Of a stretch of 64,000 bases of DNA, positions 43,778-56,868 are shown in pieces. Numbering within the stretch: the first letter of the stretch is position 1; the number at the start of each line of letters is the position of its first letter. The notes below the pieces were generated by a model, which did no database searches, was not told where the DNA came from, and saw only the letters and a list, made by a program, of their open reading frames with translations. The position numbers were made by a program, and so were the translations under genes. Location of the stretch: positions 1,240,001 through 1,304,000 of the forward strand of contig WBMQ01000006.1 in NCBI GenBank assembly GCA_016630905.1, read 5' to 3'. The stretch is from Capillidium heterosporum (taxonomy: Eukaryota > Entomophthoromycota > Entomophthoromycetes > Entomophthorales > Capillidiaceae).

Positions 43778-46700
43778 ATGGACAAAAATCTATACAATAG
43801 CAACACTACACCTGGTGGTGGCGTGAATCCGAACTCAAGCGTTTTTTACAATCAACAAAACACAGTTGGCCAGAACGTAAACAACTTCATGCAACCTATG
43901 CAAAACCCTAATGGCCTCTATTTTCAAAACGTCAACAACCAGCAGAATCAGTTCCTTGTTAATCAACCTTCAAACCATGCGGCCCAGATGCCTTTCATGC
44001 AGCCAAATAACTTTCAGAATGTTCAACCCATGATAAATTCTGATCAGGCAAGCTTACAGACCGATAGACTGATCCAGAAGGGTGAGGCTAACATGCTTCA
44101 AAATGAGGGGACAAACCCAAATATTCTTTCAAATGACGAGCTCAAATATTTGTTTATGGTAACTATTTTTGATTTTTTGAAATAGATTCTATCCCAGTTA
44201 GAAATGCTAATTTATTGTTTAGCGAACGTCCCAGTTGAAGCAAGTTGGAGCCGATCAAAGCAACAGTCCTGAGTACTGCAAGATATTAAAGTACCTCAAA
44301 GAGTTTTCAGCTTATCGTAGGGCTAACCAGTTAGGTTCAGCTTCTCAAGATGTAGCAACTAATAAACCAAATACTCCCCAAAACACTGGTATGTTATGAC
44401 ATACATTCTATTACTAACGTCAAATAAAAGAGGGCTTTGCTAGAGCCATGGCCGAGAAACAGCCCAACTTTAACTTGAGCAACAACCAAATTAAAGAACT
44501 CTCGGGACAGATTAATACCTACATGTACATGTCCAGAGATTTACCTGTACCTGTAAACGAGAAGCTCTACGACCAAAAGACAATCTTAAAAAACCTATCT
44601 AACCCTTTGGCCGTTCAAAACTCAGACCTGATCCCTACCAAAATAGCGGCTGATGTCATAAACAACCACCAATCTAACGGAGATACCAAACAGAGTAACG
44701 CTCGCTCCCCTGGGCTGTACTACATTCCGCCTCAGACTCTACTTAAAGAGTCAACCAACCGGTTACAGCGTGTCATTATACCAAGTATCACTCCCCGTGG
44801 ACTCAATCCCTACCAGGTTTCAAGGGAGCGCGAGGATAGAATCAAGTCGCGCATCATGAGGCGCCAGAAGGAATTGGAAGCACTGTCCAACAATCTGAAT
44901 GATAATTCCATCGACGAAGGTGCAAGTTCCTCCACTGATAGCGAAAAATACTCAGCAAAACTTAAAGCCTTGATCGAGCTTAAAGGACTCCGTCTACTTG
45001 ACATGCAGAAAAAGGTACTTTTAAAGGATTTAGCTTATTCTAATTTTGATAGTTACGCATGAGCGTCGTCAAAGGAGCCACCCAGGTCGCAGCTCTATCC
45101 ACCTCAATCGATCGCAACAGTTACCGTAGGATGAAGGTGCAGACATTGAAGGAAGCTCGTAACACTGAGAAGCTGGAGAAACTTCAGAGAGCCGAACGGG
45201 AGAAACGCGAGAAGCAAAAGCACAACAATTTCTTGTCGAGCATCATCCAGCACGGCAAGGATTTGAAGGAGTGGCACAAGAACTATCAATCTCGACAAGC
45301 TAAAGTCGGTCGTATGGTGACCCAGTTCCACCAGTCTGTTGAGAAGGAGGAGCAAAAGCGTCTCGAAAGAGTACAAAAGCAGCGTCTCGAGTTACTTAAG
45401 ACAGGTAATGAAGACGAGTACTTGAAGCTCATCGATCAGGCCAAAGATACCCGTATCAGTTTACTCATCCAGCAGACTGAAGGTTTCTTGAAGAGCTTGA
45501 CCAGCTCGGTTGTTGAACAGCAGAACGACGACGCCTACTATGAATCTGTTCGAGAAGCCCCTGAGGATCCATTGGGAGAGGACCATGCCAATGATGCTGA
45601 TTACTACGCTGTTGCCCATAGAATCAAAGAGGAGATTACACAGCAGCCTACGATGTTAGTCGGTGGAACTTTGAAAGAGTACCAGCTCAAAGGTCTTCAG
45701 TGGATGGTCTCACTGTACAACAACCGTTTGAATGGTATTTTGGCCGATGAGATGGGTCTTGGCAAAACTATCCAGACAATAGCCCTCATCACCCATTTGA
45801 TTGAGATCAAGAAGCAAAACGGACCCTACCTTGTACTGGTACCTTTGGCTACTGTACCCAATTGGGAACTCGAATTCGAGAAATGGGCACCAAAGATTTC
45901 GATTGTATGCTATACCGGTACTCCAACTAAGAGAAAGGAGATCAAGGAATCGAGAATTAAGCGAGAAGACTTCCAAGTCATGCTTACCACGTTCGAATAT
46001 GTCATCAGGGACAAAAGTACACTGTCCAAGATCAAGTGGGGGCACATGATCATTGATGAAGGCCATCGTATGAAGAATACGGAATCCAAGCTATCTATGA
46101 CGCTGAACAACTACTACTCATCGAGATATCGACTCATTCTTACTGGTACGCCACTCCAGAACAACCTCCCCGAGCTGTGGGCCCTGCTGAACTTCGCCTT
46201 GCCTCGAATCTTCAATTCAGTCAAGACTTTTGATGAGTGGTTCAACACGCCATTTGCCAATGCCGGTGGTCAAGACAAGATCGAGCTGAATGAAGAAGAA
46301 CAGCTTCTCATCATCAAGCGTCTCCACAAGGTACTGCGGCCCTTCCTTCTACGACGTCTCAAAAAGGACGTCGAATCGGAGCTCCCCGACAAGGTCGAGA
46401 AAGTAATCAAGTGCAAGATGTCGGCCCTGCAGCAAAAGGTCTACACCCGTATCCAGAAGCGCGAGGCGTTGATCGTGTCCACCGACAAGAAGAAATCTCT
46501 CGGTTCCAAGGGCTTCAACAACACGTTGATGCAGCTGCGTAAGGCCTGTAACCATCCCTACGTCTTCAGCGACGTTGAGAATGCTATCAACCCTCGCAAG
46601 GTTGACGACGAGAACCTGTACAGGGTCTCTGGTAAGTTCGAGCTATTGGACCGTATTCTACCCAAGCTGTTCGCTACTGGTCACAGAGTGCTGATTTTCT

Positions 46701-48459
46701 TCCAGATGACAACGATCATGAACATCTTTGAGGACTATTTGAGGTTTAAAGGGATCAAGAGCTTAAGGCTCGATGGATCTACCAAGCATGAGATAAGAGC
46801 TGACCATCTGCAAAAGTTCAACATCCCTGGTTCGGAGTATAAGGTGTTCCTACTTTCTACGCGTGCCGGTGGTCTCGGTCTAAATTTACAAACCGCAGAT
46901 ACGGTTATCATCTTCGATTCGGATTGGAACCCCCACCAGGATCTCCAGGCTCAGGATCGTGCTCACCGTATCGGTCAGAAGAAGGCTGTCTTAATTCTAC
47001 GACTTATCACCGCCAACTCGGTCGAGGAGAAAATTCTAGAGCGGGCCCAGTACAAGCTGGATATCGACGGAAAGGTAATTCAGGCCGGTAAGTTCGACAA
47101 CAAGAGTACTGAAAAGGAACGCGAGGAGCTTCTGGTAAGGCTTTTTAATTTCTACAAGGTTCTAACTTCTTATAGCGCTCTCTACTTGGCGACAACGGAC
47201 CCACCACCGAACCAGACGTCGACGACGATGACATCAACGACATCATAGCTCGCAACGACGAAGAGCTTGATAAATTCAAAGAAATGGATAGAGAGCGCGA
47301 GAAGGCCGAGCGAGAGACCTGGATACAGAAGGGCAACCCCGGTTCCCCGCCCGAAGACCGCCTTATTCAGGCCGACGAACTTCCCGGTGGCTTCCTAGAG
47401 GAATCGGGCAACATCCAATACGAGGATGCAATGGAAGAGCTGGGCCGTGGCCGTCGCGTCAAGGAAATTGTAAGGTACGACGACGGATTGACCGAGGAGC
47501 AGTTCTGCGACGCCATCGACAATGAAGAGGATCTAAACATGCTTATCGAAGACAAGGCCGAGCGAAGGGCACGACGTCGCAGGAACAAGCTACTGCAGAA
47601 GCTTAACGACGGCAATTCGGGAACCAACACGCCGGGCTCGGGTAGGATGGATTCGGATTCGTTGTCTCTGGGTAAACCAAAGCGAAGGGGTAGACCTGGA
47701 AGCTCTGGTGCTAGGGTAATTTGTTTTTGGTGCTTTCAAGATGCTTACCTTTTTTAGGGTCCTGGTCGCAAGAAGAGCGAAATTTTGCCCGACCACCTGA
47801 CCGAAGAATTCAGCAACAAGCTACTGCAATGCGTCAAAGCTATGGAGGACCTCAACGATCCCGAAGAGTAATAATATCGATTGCTATATACTAACATTTA
47901 AATAGCCCCGAACGATCCATCTGCTACCTCTTCCAAAAGAAACCCAGCAAACGTGTGTACCCCGAGTACTACCAGATGATCAGTCACCCCATCTCCCTCA
48001 AAGAGATCAAGGACAAGATCAAAACATTCAAGTATAGTTCCCATGAGGAGCTTCAGGAGGATTGTAACCTCATGTTCGACAATGCCAGAGTCTTCAATGT
48101 CGAGGGAAGTGTCGTTTACAACGATGCCTGCATGCTTGAGGTACTTTTTTCAACCATAATATTGTGCTTAGTATTTATTAGAGAGCCTTCCTCAGCGTCT
48201 ATAACCAACTTTTCCGATCAGGTACCTACCTTTTTTGATAGAAGGATGCTAACCAACTTTTTGTAATTTAGATGGTGTTACCGAAACCTCTACGCGTGTT
48301 ACCTCCCCTATCAATCAGTACGACGATGAGGATGATGAAATGGAACTGGAACCTCCAGCTAAACGCCCTTACATCCAGATTGATGATGATGATACTTCGG
48401 ACAATACGGAACCCGAGCCTGAATACCATAGGAAGGTCTATTCTTCGAGCTCCGAGTAA
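43778..48459 (+). CDS. STH1: SWI/SNF-RSC chromatin remodelling ATPase (Sth1/Snf2 type)
   Basis: Nine exons (43778-44158, 44223-44388, 44431-45014, 45053-47134, 47176-47715, 47758-47867, 47906-48140, 48182-48221, 48272-48459) give 1441 residues. Domain order: Asn/Gln-rich N-terminus; QLQ-like motif near 195-225 (NNQIKELSGQINTYMYMSRD); HSA region near 395-470; Snf2 ATPase from about 585 with Walker A DEMGLGKT near 609 and DEGH near 710; helicase C with STRAGGLGLNLQTAD and QAQDRAHRIGQ; SnAC region near 1080-1150; an AT-hook-like KRRGRPG near 1240; and a bromodomain (VYPEYYQMISHPISL, then NARVFNVEGSVVYNDA). It slides or ejects nucleosomes and the bromodomain reads acetyl-lysine. The short N-terminus favours RSC's Sth1 over Snf2, but a single sequence cannot settle this. 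Confidence 0.95.
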
Positions 48460-49132
48460 GGATTAAGTTTTAATATTAAAGTTTTAGCTGTAAGTAAGGT
48501 GTTGTATTTAATGGTGCTGTATATTGATGCTAAGGTTGTTTTGATGTGTTTATTTGTGCTATATGATTTATTCGCCTGTATCTATTTATAATATTAGATT
48601 CTATAGTCAAAATAATCTAAACAAGCTTATTAACTTGTGAAATATTAATACGATATAGCCTGGGCCATAACCTTTTATTGAGATCTTTGAAAGTAGTTAT
48701 TTTGAAATATGCAAGTTTCTAGCTTTACATAAAATAAACCACTATAGTCCCACAGCTTCAAAAACCTTAAACCTTGATTGATATACATTAGGCACTATTT
48801 AATGAATAGCTCCAGAAAAGTAGCTATATTTCAATTTAACTTTATCAGTGCAAATTGTTAAATGAATGCAGTGCTTATATACAAAAAGGAAGTTCCATAG
48901 CCAAATGCCTATTTTCATATATAATAACCAACATCAGCACTTTCACTATTGTACTGCTAGTTAAAGAATTGTAACTTGGCTTATCCAAGATCAGATATCC
49001 GACATTTTGATATCTGTTTCAATTATGACATAGATTTATGACGTAGTAATTTTACCAAAACCTTGATCAAACATAAAAGCCCATCACAAGCCAAACTCAT
49101 TGCAATTTCAAAGTTCGATACCAATACGAATT
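48460..49132. other. Intergenic region
   Basis: About 670 bp between two genes in the same direction. It holds the promoter of the TMEM16 gene; no other feature was seen. Confidence 0.55.
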
Positions 49133-51550
49133 ATGGAAGTCCCGACTTCTCCAGTACTTAGTGACCATTCCACGTTTTCCAATTGTAGTGAGTCATCTTC
49201 AAGCGTCCCTTTCAAGTTTATAGACAACTACCTGAGTCAGACCAAGTCCGATTCCACTCAACAGCAACAGAGCTATTCTGACTACATACTTATCTTCAAA
49301 ACCGATTTACACGAAAAAGATGGTGATAAAGAAGATCATTCCAACGACCAGAATGGAAATGTTGATTTCAAAGCTAAGGCTTCACAGGCGTTGAAGGACA
49401 CCTTGACTAGGATTTTGAAAGCTGGGCTGGAGGTTGAAACCTGCAAGTTGACTGAATGCAGACTAGCTATATTCATAACAGCGCCTCTAAAGAGAATTAA
49501 GAAAGAGTATTACAGCTCAAGGTACTTTTAAATATTAATGTAGTTATAAATTACTTTTCTATAGAATAAACGATTACCTCAACGGGATGCGTGTCTCAAA
49601 CTTAGACGTTATCCTAAACTCGGCTTCTTCCAAAGGTGAACTACTCGATACTATCAATATCACACCAGCAGTTCGGTTACGATTAGTCCATGATATTCTA
49701 ACTGGGTATACTCATGAAAATGGAGCTGGTATTGCTATACTCAACGAACCTTTCCTCGACGCATTGTACCCGGTCCACGACCGTAGATTCAATAGGGTAA
49801 CTTTCACTCTTAATATTGGTAAACTAAAATATATAATCTTTAGAAATGGTTGCTCCGGATCATAACCAAAGTTAAATTGAGTATCGAAGACCTAACTTTA
49901 GTTCGAGACCATTTTGGTGAGGAGTTGGCCTTTTACTTTGCCTTTCTAGACTTCTATTTCACCTGGCTACCCTTCCCATCCGCTATTGGCCTGCTGGCTT
50001 ACTTTTTCTCGCCATTACCGTCGGTAATTCACGGAGTTTTAAATCTGAGCTGGGCTAGCGTCTTTATTGAGGCTTGGTCAAGGCGTCAGAAGGATTTGGC
50101 GGTACGATGGGAGGTTCTGAATGCAAAGCAAGTCGAACGTACGAGGGCCGACTTTGTTGCCAAGAAATGGGAAACCGATCCCATCACCAACCAAAAAATT
50201 CCCGTAGTCTCGGTATGGGAAGCCTGGGCCAAAAAATTAGCCAGTATTCCCATCCTGGCAATTCTTGGTTTCATCCTGAGCTTCCTCATTGTATTATCTT
50301 TTGTCGTAGAGATAATGATCAATGACTTCTACGACGGCCCCTTCAAATTCTACTTTGGAGTCCTACCTGGTCTCTGCTACTTTTTACTGGTCAACTCGTT
50401 TTCAGCCGTTTACACCAAGCTTTCCCACAAGTTGAATAGCAAGGAAAACCATCGGACCGAATCGGAACATTCCTACCATTTAACACAAAAGATATTCATT
50501 GTCAACTTCATGGTCAGTTACCTGTCCATCTTTTTGATCGCTTGGGTCTACGTCCCTTACTGTGACGAGATAACAAAGTTCTTGAGGAAGTTCCTACCGT
50601 TGAGTCCCGACATCACGTCTGTTGGATTGACACGCTTACAGGCCCAGCTGTTTTTCTTCGTAGTGACGAATCAGGTCGTCAACTTTGCCATCGAGACTCT
50701 GGTACCGTTGGCGTTGAGGTATGGTGGTAGAACCGCTCGAGGAGCCCGAAGCGCCATCGAGGCCAATTTGAGAAGGCACAGCGATGCTAATGATAGTGAT
50801 GACGAAGATGAATCGAGCGGACTGCTGAGTACCGATGGTGGGAAGCATCCTTACCTGATGGCGAAGTACAGCCGAGAGTTGGACAAGTTCCGTAACGAAT
50901 ACTTGGAGTTGGGATATTACGACACCTACGACGACTACGCCGAGATGATCATCCAGGTATAGTAAAACTTTGATTCATTCTAACCATCTGTTAGTTTGGC
51001 TACATTAGCTTGTTCGCGGTCGTGTTTCCGTTGACACCAGTGGTATGCTTTATTAACAATTGGGTGGAGTTGCGGTCCGACTCCTTGAAGATCGTGCTTA
51101 GCAACCGACGTCCCATCCCTAAACGGGTGGAGAGCATCGGCGCCTGGCTCGGAAACATGGTAATTTTTTGACTCACCGTTCATGTACTAAAGTTTTTATC
51201 TTAGATGTTCTTGGTTTGGTTGAGTTCCATAGTTACTGGTCTACTCATCTATCAGTTTACGACTTTGGACGTTGACCTCGAGGGCCAATACCTAGTGATT
51301 GGCCTTGTCGTCGCCATGCTTTGGGAACACCTGTGGTTATTGGGTGCCACTTTGATTCGCACGATATCGGGTAACATGCCTACATTCGCCAAGTTGACGT
51401 TGCAGATGGAATCCTACAAGTTGAAGCAAGCCTATTTAAGCAAAGCCACCTACTTCGCCTACCATCGATGAAGCTGGAGAGTTGAGTCAGATCGATGGAA
51501 CTACTTTGAAGAACGCCGATAAGATGTTGAGGGATATACTTGGAGAGTAG
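49133..51550 (+). CDS. IST2: Ist2-like TMEM16/anoctamin family ER-plasma membrane protein
   Basis: Five exons (49133-49521, 49565-49796, 49844-50956, 50995-51159, 51205 onward). The frame as sequenced stops at 51471 (TGA), 721 residues. The anoctamin fold is clear: FGEELAFYFAFLDFYFTWLP, PSAIGLLAYFFSPLP, SVWEAWAKKLASIPILAILG, VNFMVSYLSIFLIAWVYVPY, LFFFVVTNQVVNF, and C-terminal segments including VVFPLTPVVCFINNWVELRS and GLVVAMLWEHLW. Ist2 tethers cortical ER to the plasma membrane in yeast; animal and fungal relatives include scramblases. One base later, in the next frame, KPPTSPTIDEAGELSQIDG continues openly to a TAG at 51548-51550, which suggests the real protein ends there and that the AAA run at 51442-51444 contains an extra base or a frameshift. 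The ATG at 49133 is the first in frame. Confidence 0.85.
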
Positions 51551-52068
51551 TTTATTATATAAATTTATGTCGTAAGTGATGCTTTAGTGATTTATTACTC
51601 TATATAGGTTTTATATAGGCTTGATAAATATATACTGTTCTAACTCTGCTAAATAGCCACATTTGTATATATGCTAACTTTGATTCCTTTTGATTGTTAT
51701 GGACGTTGAAATTGCAAATTAAATAGCCCATCGTACGAATACTAACACCAAGTATAATATACACATTCAGAAGATCAGTTGTTTATAGGAAATCTAATGG
51801 TCGATATAGTTCTACTTCATCCTGAAGCTTTCATTAGAGAATTTATAAATCAATATTTGAGCAATCAAGATTTTCAAAAATTTCATTACTGTACCCTACT
51901 CTATTTTTACATATATATATGAAGCTATTATATATGGAAGAAATAAATGTATAAGGTTTAAAAATTTTAAATTTAATAGAATGCCAAAATAGATAGTTAA
52001 ATGCGAAGCATAGCGTAAGATAGGGAAGGGCAAGGTAAGGTAAAACATCAACAATCAGCTCCAACATA
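51551..52068. other. Intergenic region between convergent genes
   Basis: About 520 bp, AT-rich, no recognisable feature. Confidence 0.6.
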
Positions 52069-52773
52069 TTAGTTCCAGAGGACAAAGGAGACTAAAGTCA
52101 ACACTAAACCGAGCTTGACACTTAGGTAGCTAGCATTAGAAGCCTTGGGCGTAGTATCGGCGTTGGGATTGGTTAGACATTTGCCACTCTTGCACTCGGA
52201 GACCGAATAGTCCACTGTGTTGGAACACACGTCGTTGAAGAACTGGAACTTCTGAGGGCAAGTGGCTGGGTTAGTGGAGTTGAACATCATAAACAACTTC
52301 GTACCATCCCGCATGAAACCGATGCAAGGTTCGATGGTATCGATACTATTCTTCAGCAGTTCGATCTTGACAAAGTTGATGGAATCGGTTTTGACGATCT
52401 CCTTGATGGTGAACCTGCCGTTGGAGTTGTACAGTGGATCGACATCGTGGCTTTGGGTCCATTGGGTGCCGGTTATGGACCACTGGATGTTGTCCTCCTT
52501 CTGGCAGGTTCGAGCCACCACTCGCGAGTTGGTGTGGTTGAAGTAGAAATTAGTCTCCCAGACTCCTTCCAAATCGGAGGTGTCGATGTTGGATACGGCT
52601 TTCTTCTTGTTCTTGGATCCTTTCTTCTTGGTCTCGGTCACCTCCTCTTCACTAGCACTGTCATCGGTGGAAGCTTCCTCGACGGCAGTGCTCTTCTTAC
52701 CTTCTATCGTGTTGACCAAAAGTAGGAGGACTATCATCAACGCTAGGTACAGACTGATTCTCTTGAACTGCAT
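52069..52773 (-). CDS. Secreted, probably GPI-anchored glycoprotein of unknown function
   Basis: A single exon of 234 residues. The N-terminus MQFKRISLYLALMIVLLLLV is a signal peptide. An acidic, then Lys-rich linker (EEEVTETKKKGSKNKKK) precedes a domain starting DLEGVWETNFYFNHTNSRVV, with six or so cysteines (RTCQKED, IEPCIGF, ATCPQKF, NDVCSNT, SECKSGKC) and several N-glycosylation sequons (NHT, NST, NAS). The last 20 residues (KLGLVLTLVSFVLWN) are hydrophobic after a small-residue SNAS segment, fitting a GPI attachment signal. The LEGxWxTN opening recalls fungal secreted beta-barrel or calycin-like proteins, but I cannot name the family. The predicted location is the cell surface. Confidence 0.8.
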   Translation of the reverse strand: MQFKRISLYLALMIVLLLLVNTIEGKKSTAVEEASTDDSASEEEVTETKKKGSKNKKKAVSNIDTSDLEGVWETNFYFNHTNSRVVARTCQKEDNIQWSITGTQWTQSHDVDPLYNSNGRFTIKEIVKTDSINFVKIELLKNSIDTIEPCIGFMRDGTKLFMMFNSTNPATCPQKFQFFNDVCSNTVDYSVSECKSGKCLTNPNADTTPKASNASYLSVKLGLVLTLVSFVLWN

Positions 52774-54928
52774 TTTAGAATGGGCTTAGTGTCGTATTAA
52801 TTTAGGGGTGTATGCGATGCTCTATTCTACTAGAAGGAAATAACAAATCGAACTTTAGGTTGGACTCAAACTTTTATACTTTGAACGTTCATCTACACTT
52901 TGTTTACGTTTATATATTGCATCGTTATCCAGATTTCTATAACCGAAATCTAAAGAAATGATGGGTCGTTGAAGAAAGTTAACTTTTTAATTGGAGTTAA
53001 CTAATATCACCCATAGTTTACTCAATTTTCTGTATACATCTACTTTTCCTCGTGGGGAAGCTGATAACTAGAGTTAAATTCTATGGTGAAGTTTATCTAA
53101 TGTTATTTTTATCTAACTGCTAAGAATTCGGTTGCAATTTTTGGAATAATTTCTCCACAGTAGCGTTTTTTTGGGAGTTTGCAAGGCGCTGTAGTTACCT
53201 AGAATTAAAAGTGTATTCGTGTTTTTGATGCTAAGTATCGATAAGTTGGGAAGTTTAATTTGAATTATTTGTTTGTATTACATTATCTATAAACTTGTAT
53301 ATTTCATTTTATAATTCTACATCCTTTGAGTCTAGTTTTATATTCCCTATCCATTCATTAGTTGGAAATTTTGGAACTCTCTAATATCAGCTTTTTATAG
53401 AGTTGGTATATAGTTAGCGGAACTACCGATGAAAGGTGCAATCGGCCTTTTACGCTTCTTTTTATAAAGAGGCGGATACAAATGTTTTACTTTTTACTGC
53501 TTTCTTCGAATACTATCTTCCTAGTTTATATACAAGTCGACAATATTTCCTTTTTTGATTGAGGAATCGTCATTTGTCAAGTATACTTTAGGTCATAGCA
53601 AAGCTCGTTAGTATTTGAACTTTCACATTAGAAATACTCTATTCTTCCATTTATAATGTATAGCTAAGAGCATCTTGGAAAATAATGGCCAGATTCATCT
53701 ATTTACCCCTTTTGAACTGGATACTAGCTGATAGTTATTTACAGGAGCAACAGCTCCACCAAATATATATGGATAAAATTTCTAAAGACCAACTATTTTT
53801 ACGAGTTTAGATGCTACTAAAAACTGACAACCAAATCTTGATATAGCAATTATTTTACATCAACTTCTAGGTCTTCAAAGCTCTCTCCATATATGGCCAC
53901 TCTTACAACTATTCTATTATTCAAATCTTTAGCATCGTACGATGCATATAGAGTAACTCAGTAATGTAAAATCTGTATCTGAATATAAAATTGCACCTTA
54001 ACTCTATTAGTCATAGCCCTTCAGATATGGTTGTGGCTACATCTAGTAACTAGGTTCTCATCAAGCTAATCTATTTATCTGAAGCCAACCTAGCATTTTA
54101 AATGAAGATAGTTTGTTATATGAAAATGATTTTATTTTGCAAAGGACACTATTTCTCGTAAGCGACATTTTATAGTATGCTCAAAATAGAATAAATATGC
54201 AGGTATAAGTGGAGCTACACTACCACTTTGACCTTTGGTTAAAGTCCTAACGGCAAAATGTAAGTCTCCCATTCATTCAAGTGATCTATGTGAGCTATAT
54301 ATTAGTGAATGAAATGAATTTATTTGGCTTTATAGTTTGTCCCCATACAGTGATAGCTACAAAAGAATTGAATAGTAAACTATAAATTACTCAAATTAAA
54401 CCAAAACTACAAATCATTTATTGGATATAAAGATATATCCCTAAGATGGAGTCATCTCTATTTAAATAGAAATACTGTTGGCATATTTCCTTTCTAAATC
54501 CTAAAGTGTTTTTGGAAACACATCAAAGCATGTCACAGTAGAACATTTCGAAACAAGAATTAATCTCTGCTACTCAGACGCATAATAAAAGTGGTGTTCT
54601 AAGATCGAACAAAACTTGACGCATAAGATTTTAATTATATATGAGGAAATTTATATGTGAGAAAATATTACTATAGTACACTTATGCTAAATCATACATA
54701 TTAAAATAGCATACATTTCTCAGTATTTTATGAGTCTTTTTTTGATGCAGTTTATAGAATTGTAAAAACAGTATCTTCAAATCGCCGTTCAAAATTTGAA
54801 TATAAATTATAGCGAGTGAGACTCACTATTCGAGTGTTAGAGATTAAATCATTGTGACCAAAACCAGAATCGTAAAGGCAAAGGGAGTTGAAAAAGATGT
54901 TCATTACAAACCTTCCTTTCAAATCAAG
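52774..54928. other. Long intergenic region (2.2 kb) between divergent genes
   Basis: AT-rich DNA with no open frame of interest. It must contain promoters of the GPI protein and amidase genes. No tRNA or repeat was seen. Confidence 0.6.
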
Positions 54929-56794
54929 ATGATAGTCAAAGCTCCCTTACTAATAACTTTAATCTTCACAATCACAAGCATATATAGCTGTAGTCAACAT
55001 CCATTCAAAAGCAAAGATGATAGCACTTTACACTACAGAAAGCAGTTGAAAGAAGCCAGTATCGCCTTAACTTCACACAACCAAGACCTCCGACTATGTA
55101 ACTCGATAGATATTTTGGAACTGACGATACTACAAGCGCAGCAACTATTTGCAACAAAGAAGTTGACCTCGTATCAGCTAGCCCAGTGTTATTTAAAACG
55201 GATCAAAACGATGAACCCCTATTTAAAAGCGATAATAGCTGTGGATGAGCAGGAGGTCTTAGCATTGGCTCGAATTTTAGACAAAGAAAGAGATTTGAAA
55301 GGTCCGAGAGGTCTACTACATGGGATACCTGTCTTGATCAAGGACAACATAGTTTTGGCCAATACTAGCTTGAGAAGTAGTTCAGGATCCTTGGCTTTGG
55401 TACATACCACCAACACCAAAGAAGCTAGTGTGGTTAGTAAGTTGCGAGAAGCTGGTTGTATAATATTGGGTTTAACTAATATGTCCGAATTTTCTGGGTA
55501 CTGCAATATGCTTTGAAAAATTATACTGACGCCTAGAAAATAGGTTTCGGACGGAAAGACCTACCGGAGGTTGGAGTGGTAGAGGTGGCCAGACTCATAG
55601 CCCCTACTTGTTAAGTGCATCAGCCAGCGGTTCAAGTACAGGATCGACAGTTGCTATCGCTGCCAACTTGGCTATGGTGGCCTTAGGTACTGAAACAGAC
55701 GGATCCATCACCGCTCCAAGCTCTAGATGTGCGATTGTAGGGCTTAAGCCAAGTTTCGGTATCCTGGATAACGATGGTGTAATCCCGCTCTCTAGATCCC
55801 AGGATACGGTAAGCCATTTCCATGTACTTGATATTGATGTAATGGTAATGTTTAGATTGGACCCATTACTAGGACGGTTGAAGATTTGGCTTTGGTCTAC
55901 AAAGTCCTAATTGGAGATAGGAGCACGGATCTTGGTACCTCCCATGTACCCGTACTAATATACTTATTTGAATTTAAATACTAAACCCACATGCTAGCAT
56001 CAATTGAAAATTGGAGTTCTACGTAAGCCTTATTGGGAGTCCAAGTACGTCAAGAACCAGTTGAAAAGCTTGGCTAAAGCTTTACATCGAATTCGAAAGG
56101 TGGGGTTTAAAGTTAAGGATCCAGTCATTGGAAACACTAGCCTGTTTAATAGTATATCAAAGGTTGATGGTAAGGCCCCTTACACTTTCATAATATCTTG
56201 TTAATTATGCTTAAATATAACAGAGGAAATATGCTTTCGATTCGAACTGAAACATTACCTGAACGCTTACCTAAGCCAGGTGGACCACGATCCAAACTTT
56301 CCAAAGGTTGAAAGTCTCAAGGATGTCATCCAATTCAACATAGATAACTTTGACAAGGAGATGAAGGTCTACGACCAGCAGTACCTACTGGAAGCCCAGC
56401 TTACCGACTCTTTAAAGAATAATACTTATATCGAGATGAAGTGGAGTAATTTTGAACATGCTAGCCGGTACCTGGAGGATTTGTTTGCTAGGTCTAAGGT
56501 GGATATCGTACTGGTCCCAGCCGAGTATTATGTATCGGCCTTTACACCACCGGCGATTGCTGGGTATCCGGTTCTAACCGTAAGTATATGGATATAGCCA
56601 TATATTAATTTCAATAGGTACCTCTAGGTCTGGATAAAGACGGCTTACCTTTTGGTTTGGCGATGGTCAGCAAGCCAAATAGGGAGGTGGATTTAATAAG
56701 GGTTGCTTACCAGCTTGTAGACGGGTGGAAGCCAAGACCTAAGCCAAAGTTTTTGGAATGTTGCTCTTTCGATGATCTCCCACCTTATTTTTAA
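54929..56794 (+). CDS. Secreted amidase-signature family enzyme
   Basis: Six exons (54929-55497, 55544-55808, 55856-55945, 55998-56169, 56224-56579, 56618-56794) total 1629 nt, 542 residues. Starting at the first ATG, the protein opens with MIVKAPLLITLIFTITSIYS, a signal peptide. The amidase signature is complete: catalytic Lys in GIPVLIKDNI, cis-Ser in SASGSSTGSTVAI, and nucleophilic Ser in LGTETDGSITAPSS. Other conserved blocks are GCIILGLTNMSEFSG, GGWSGRGGQTHSPY, SRSQDTIGPITRTVEDLAL and a C-terminal PAIAGYPVLTVPLGLDKDG. It hydrolyses a carboxamide; the substrate is unknown, and the extracellular location suggests scavenging of nitrogen. It converges on MRS6 with 74 bp between stop codons. 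Confidence 0.9.
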
Positions 56795-56868
56795 AAATAA
56801 CATTCAAGCCGTATCAAGTTTACATTAAAATTAAGTTATACAAATGACTTTATTGTTTGTACCAATGT

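Noticed and set aside
44810..47630. Antisense frames inside the STH1-like gene
   Set aside because: The sense frame carries all Snf2 domains; the antisense frames are low-complexity shadows.
54854..54928. Upstream extension of the amidase frame
   Set aside because: It would need a GTG start; the first ATG at 54929 directly opens a good signal peptide.
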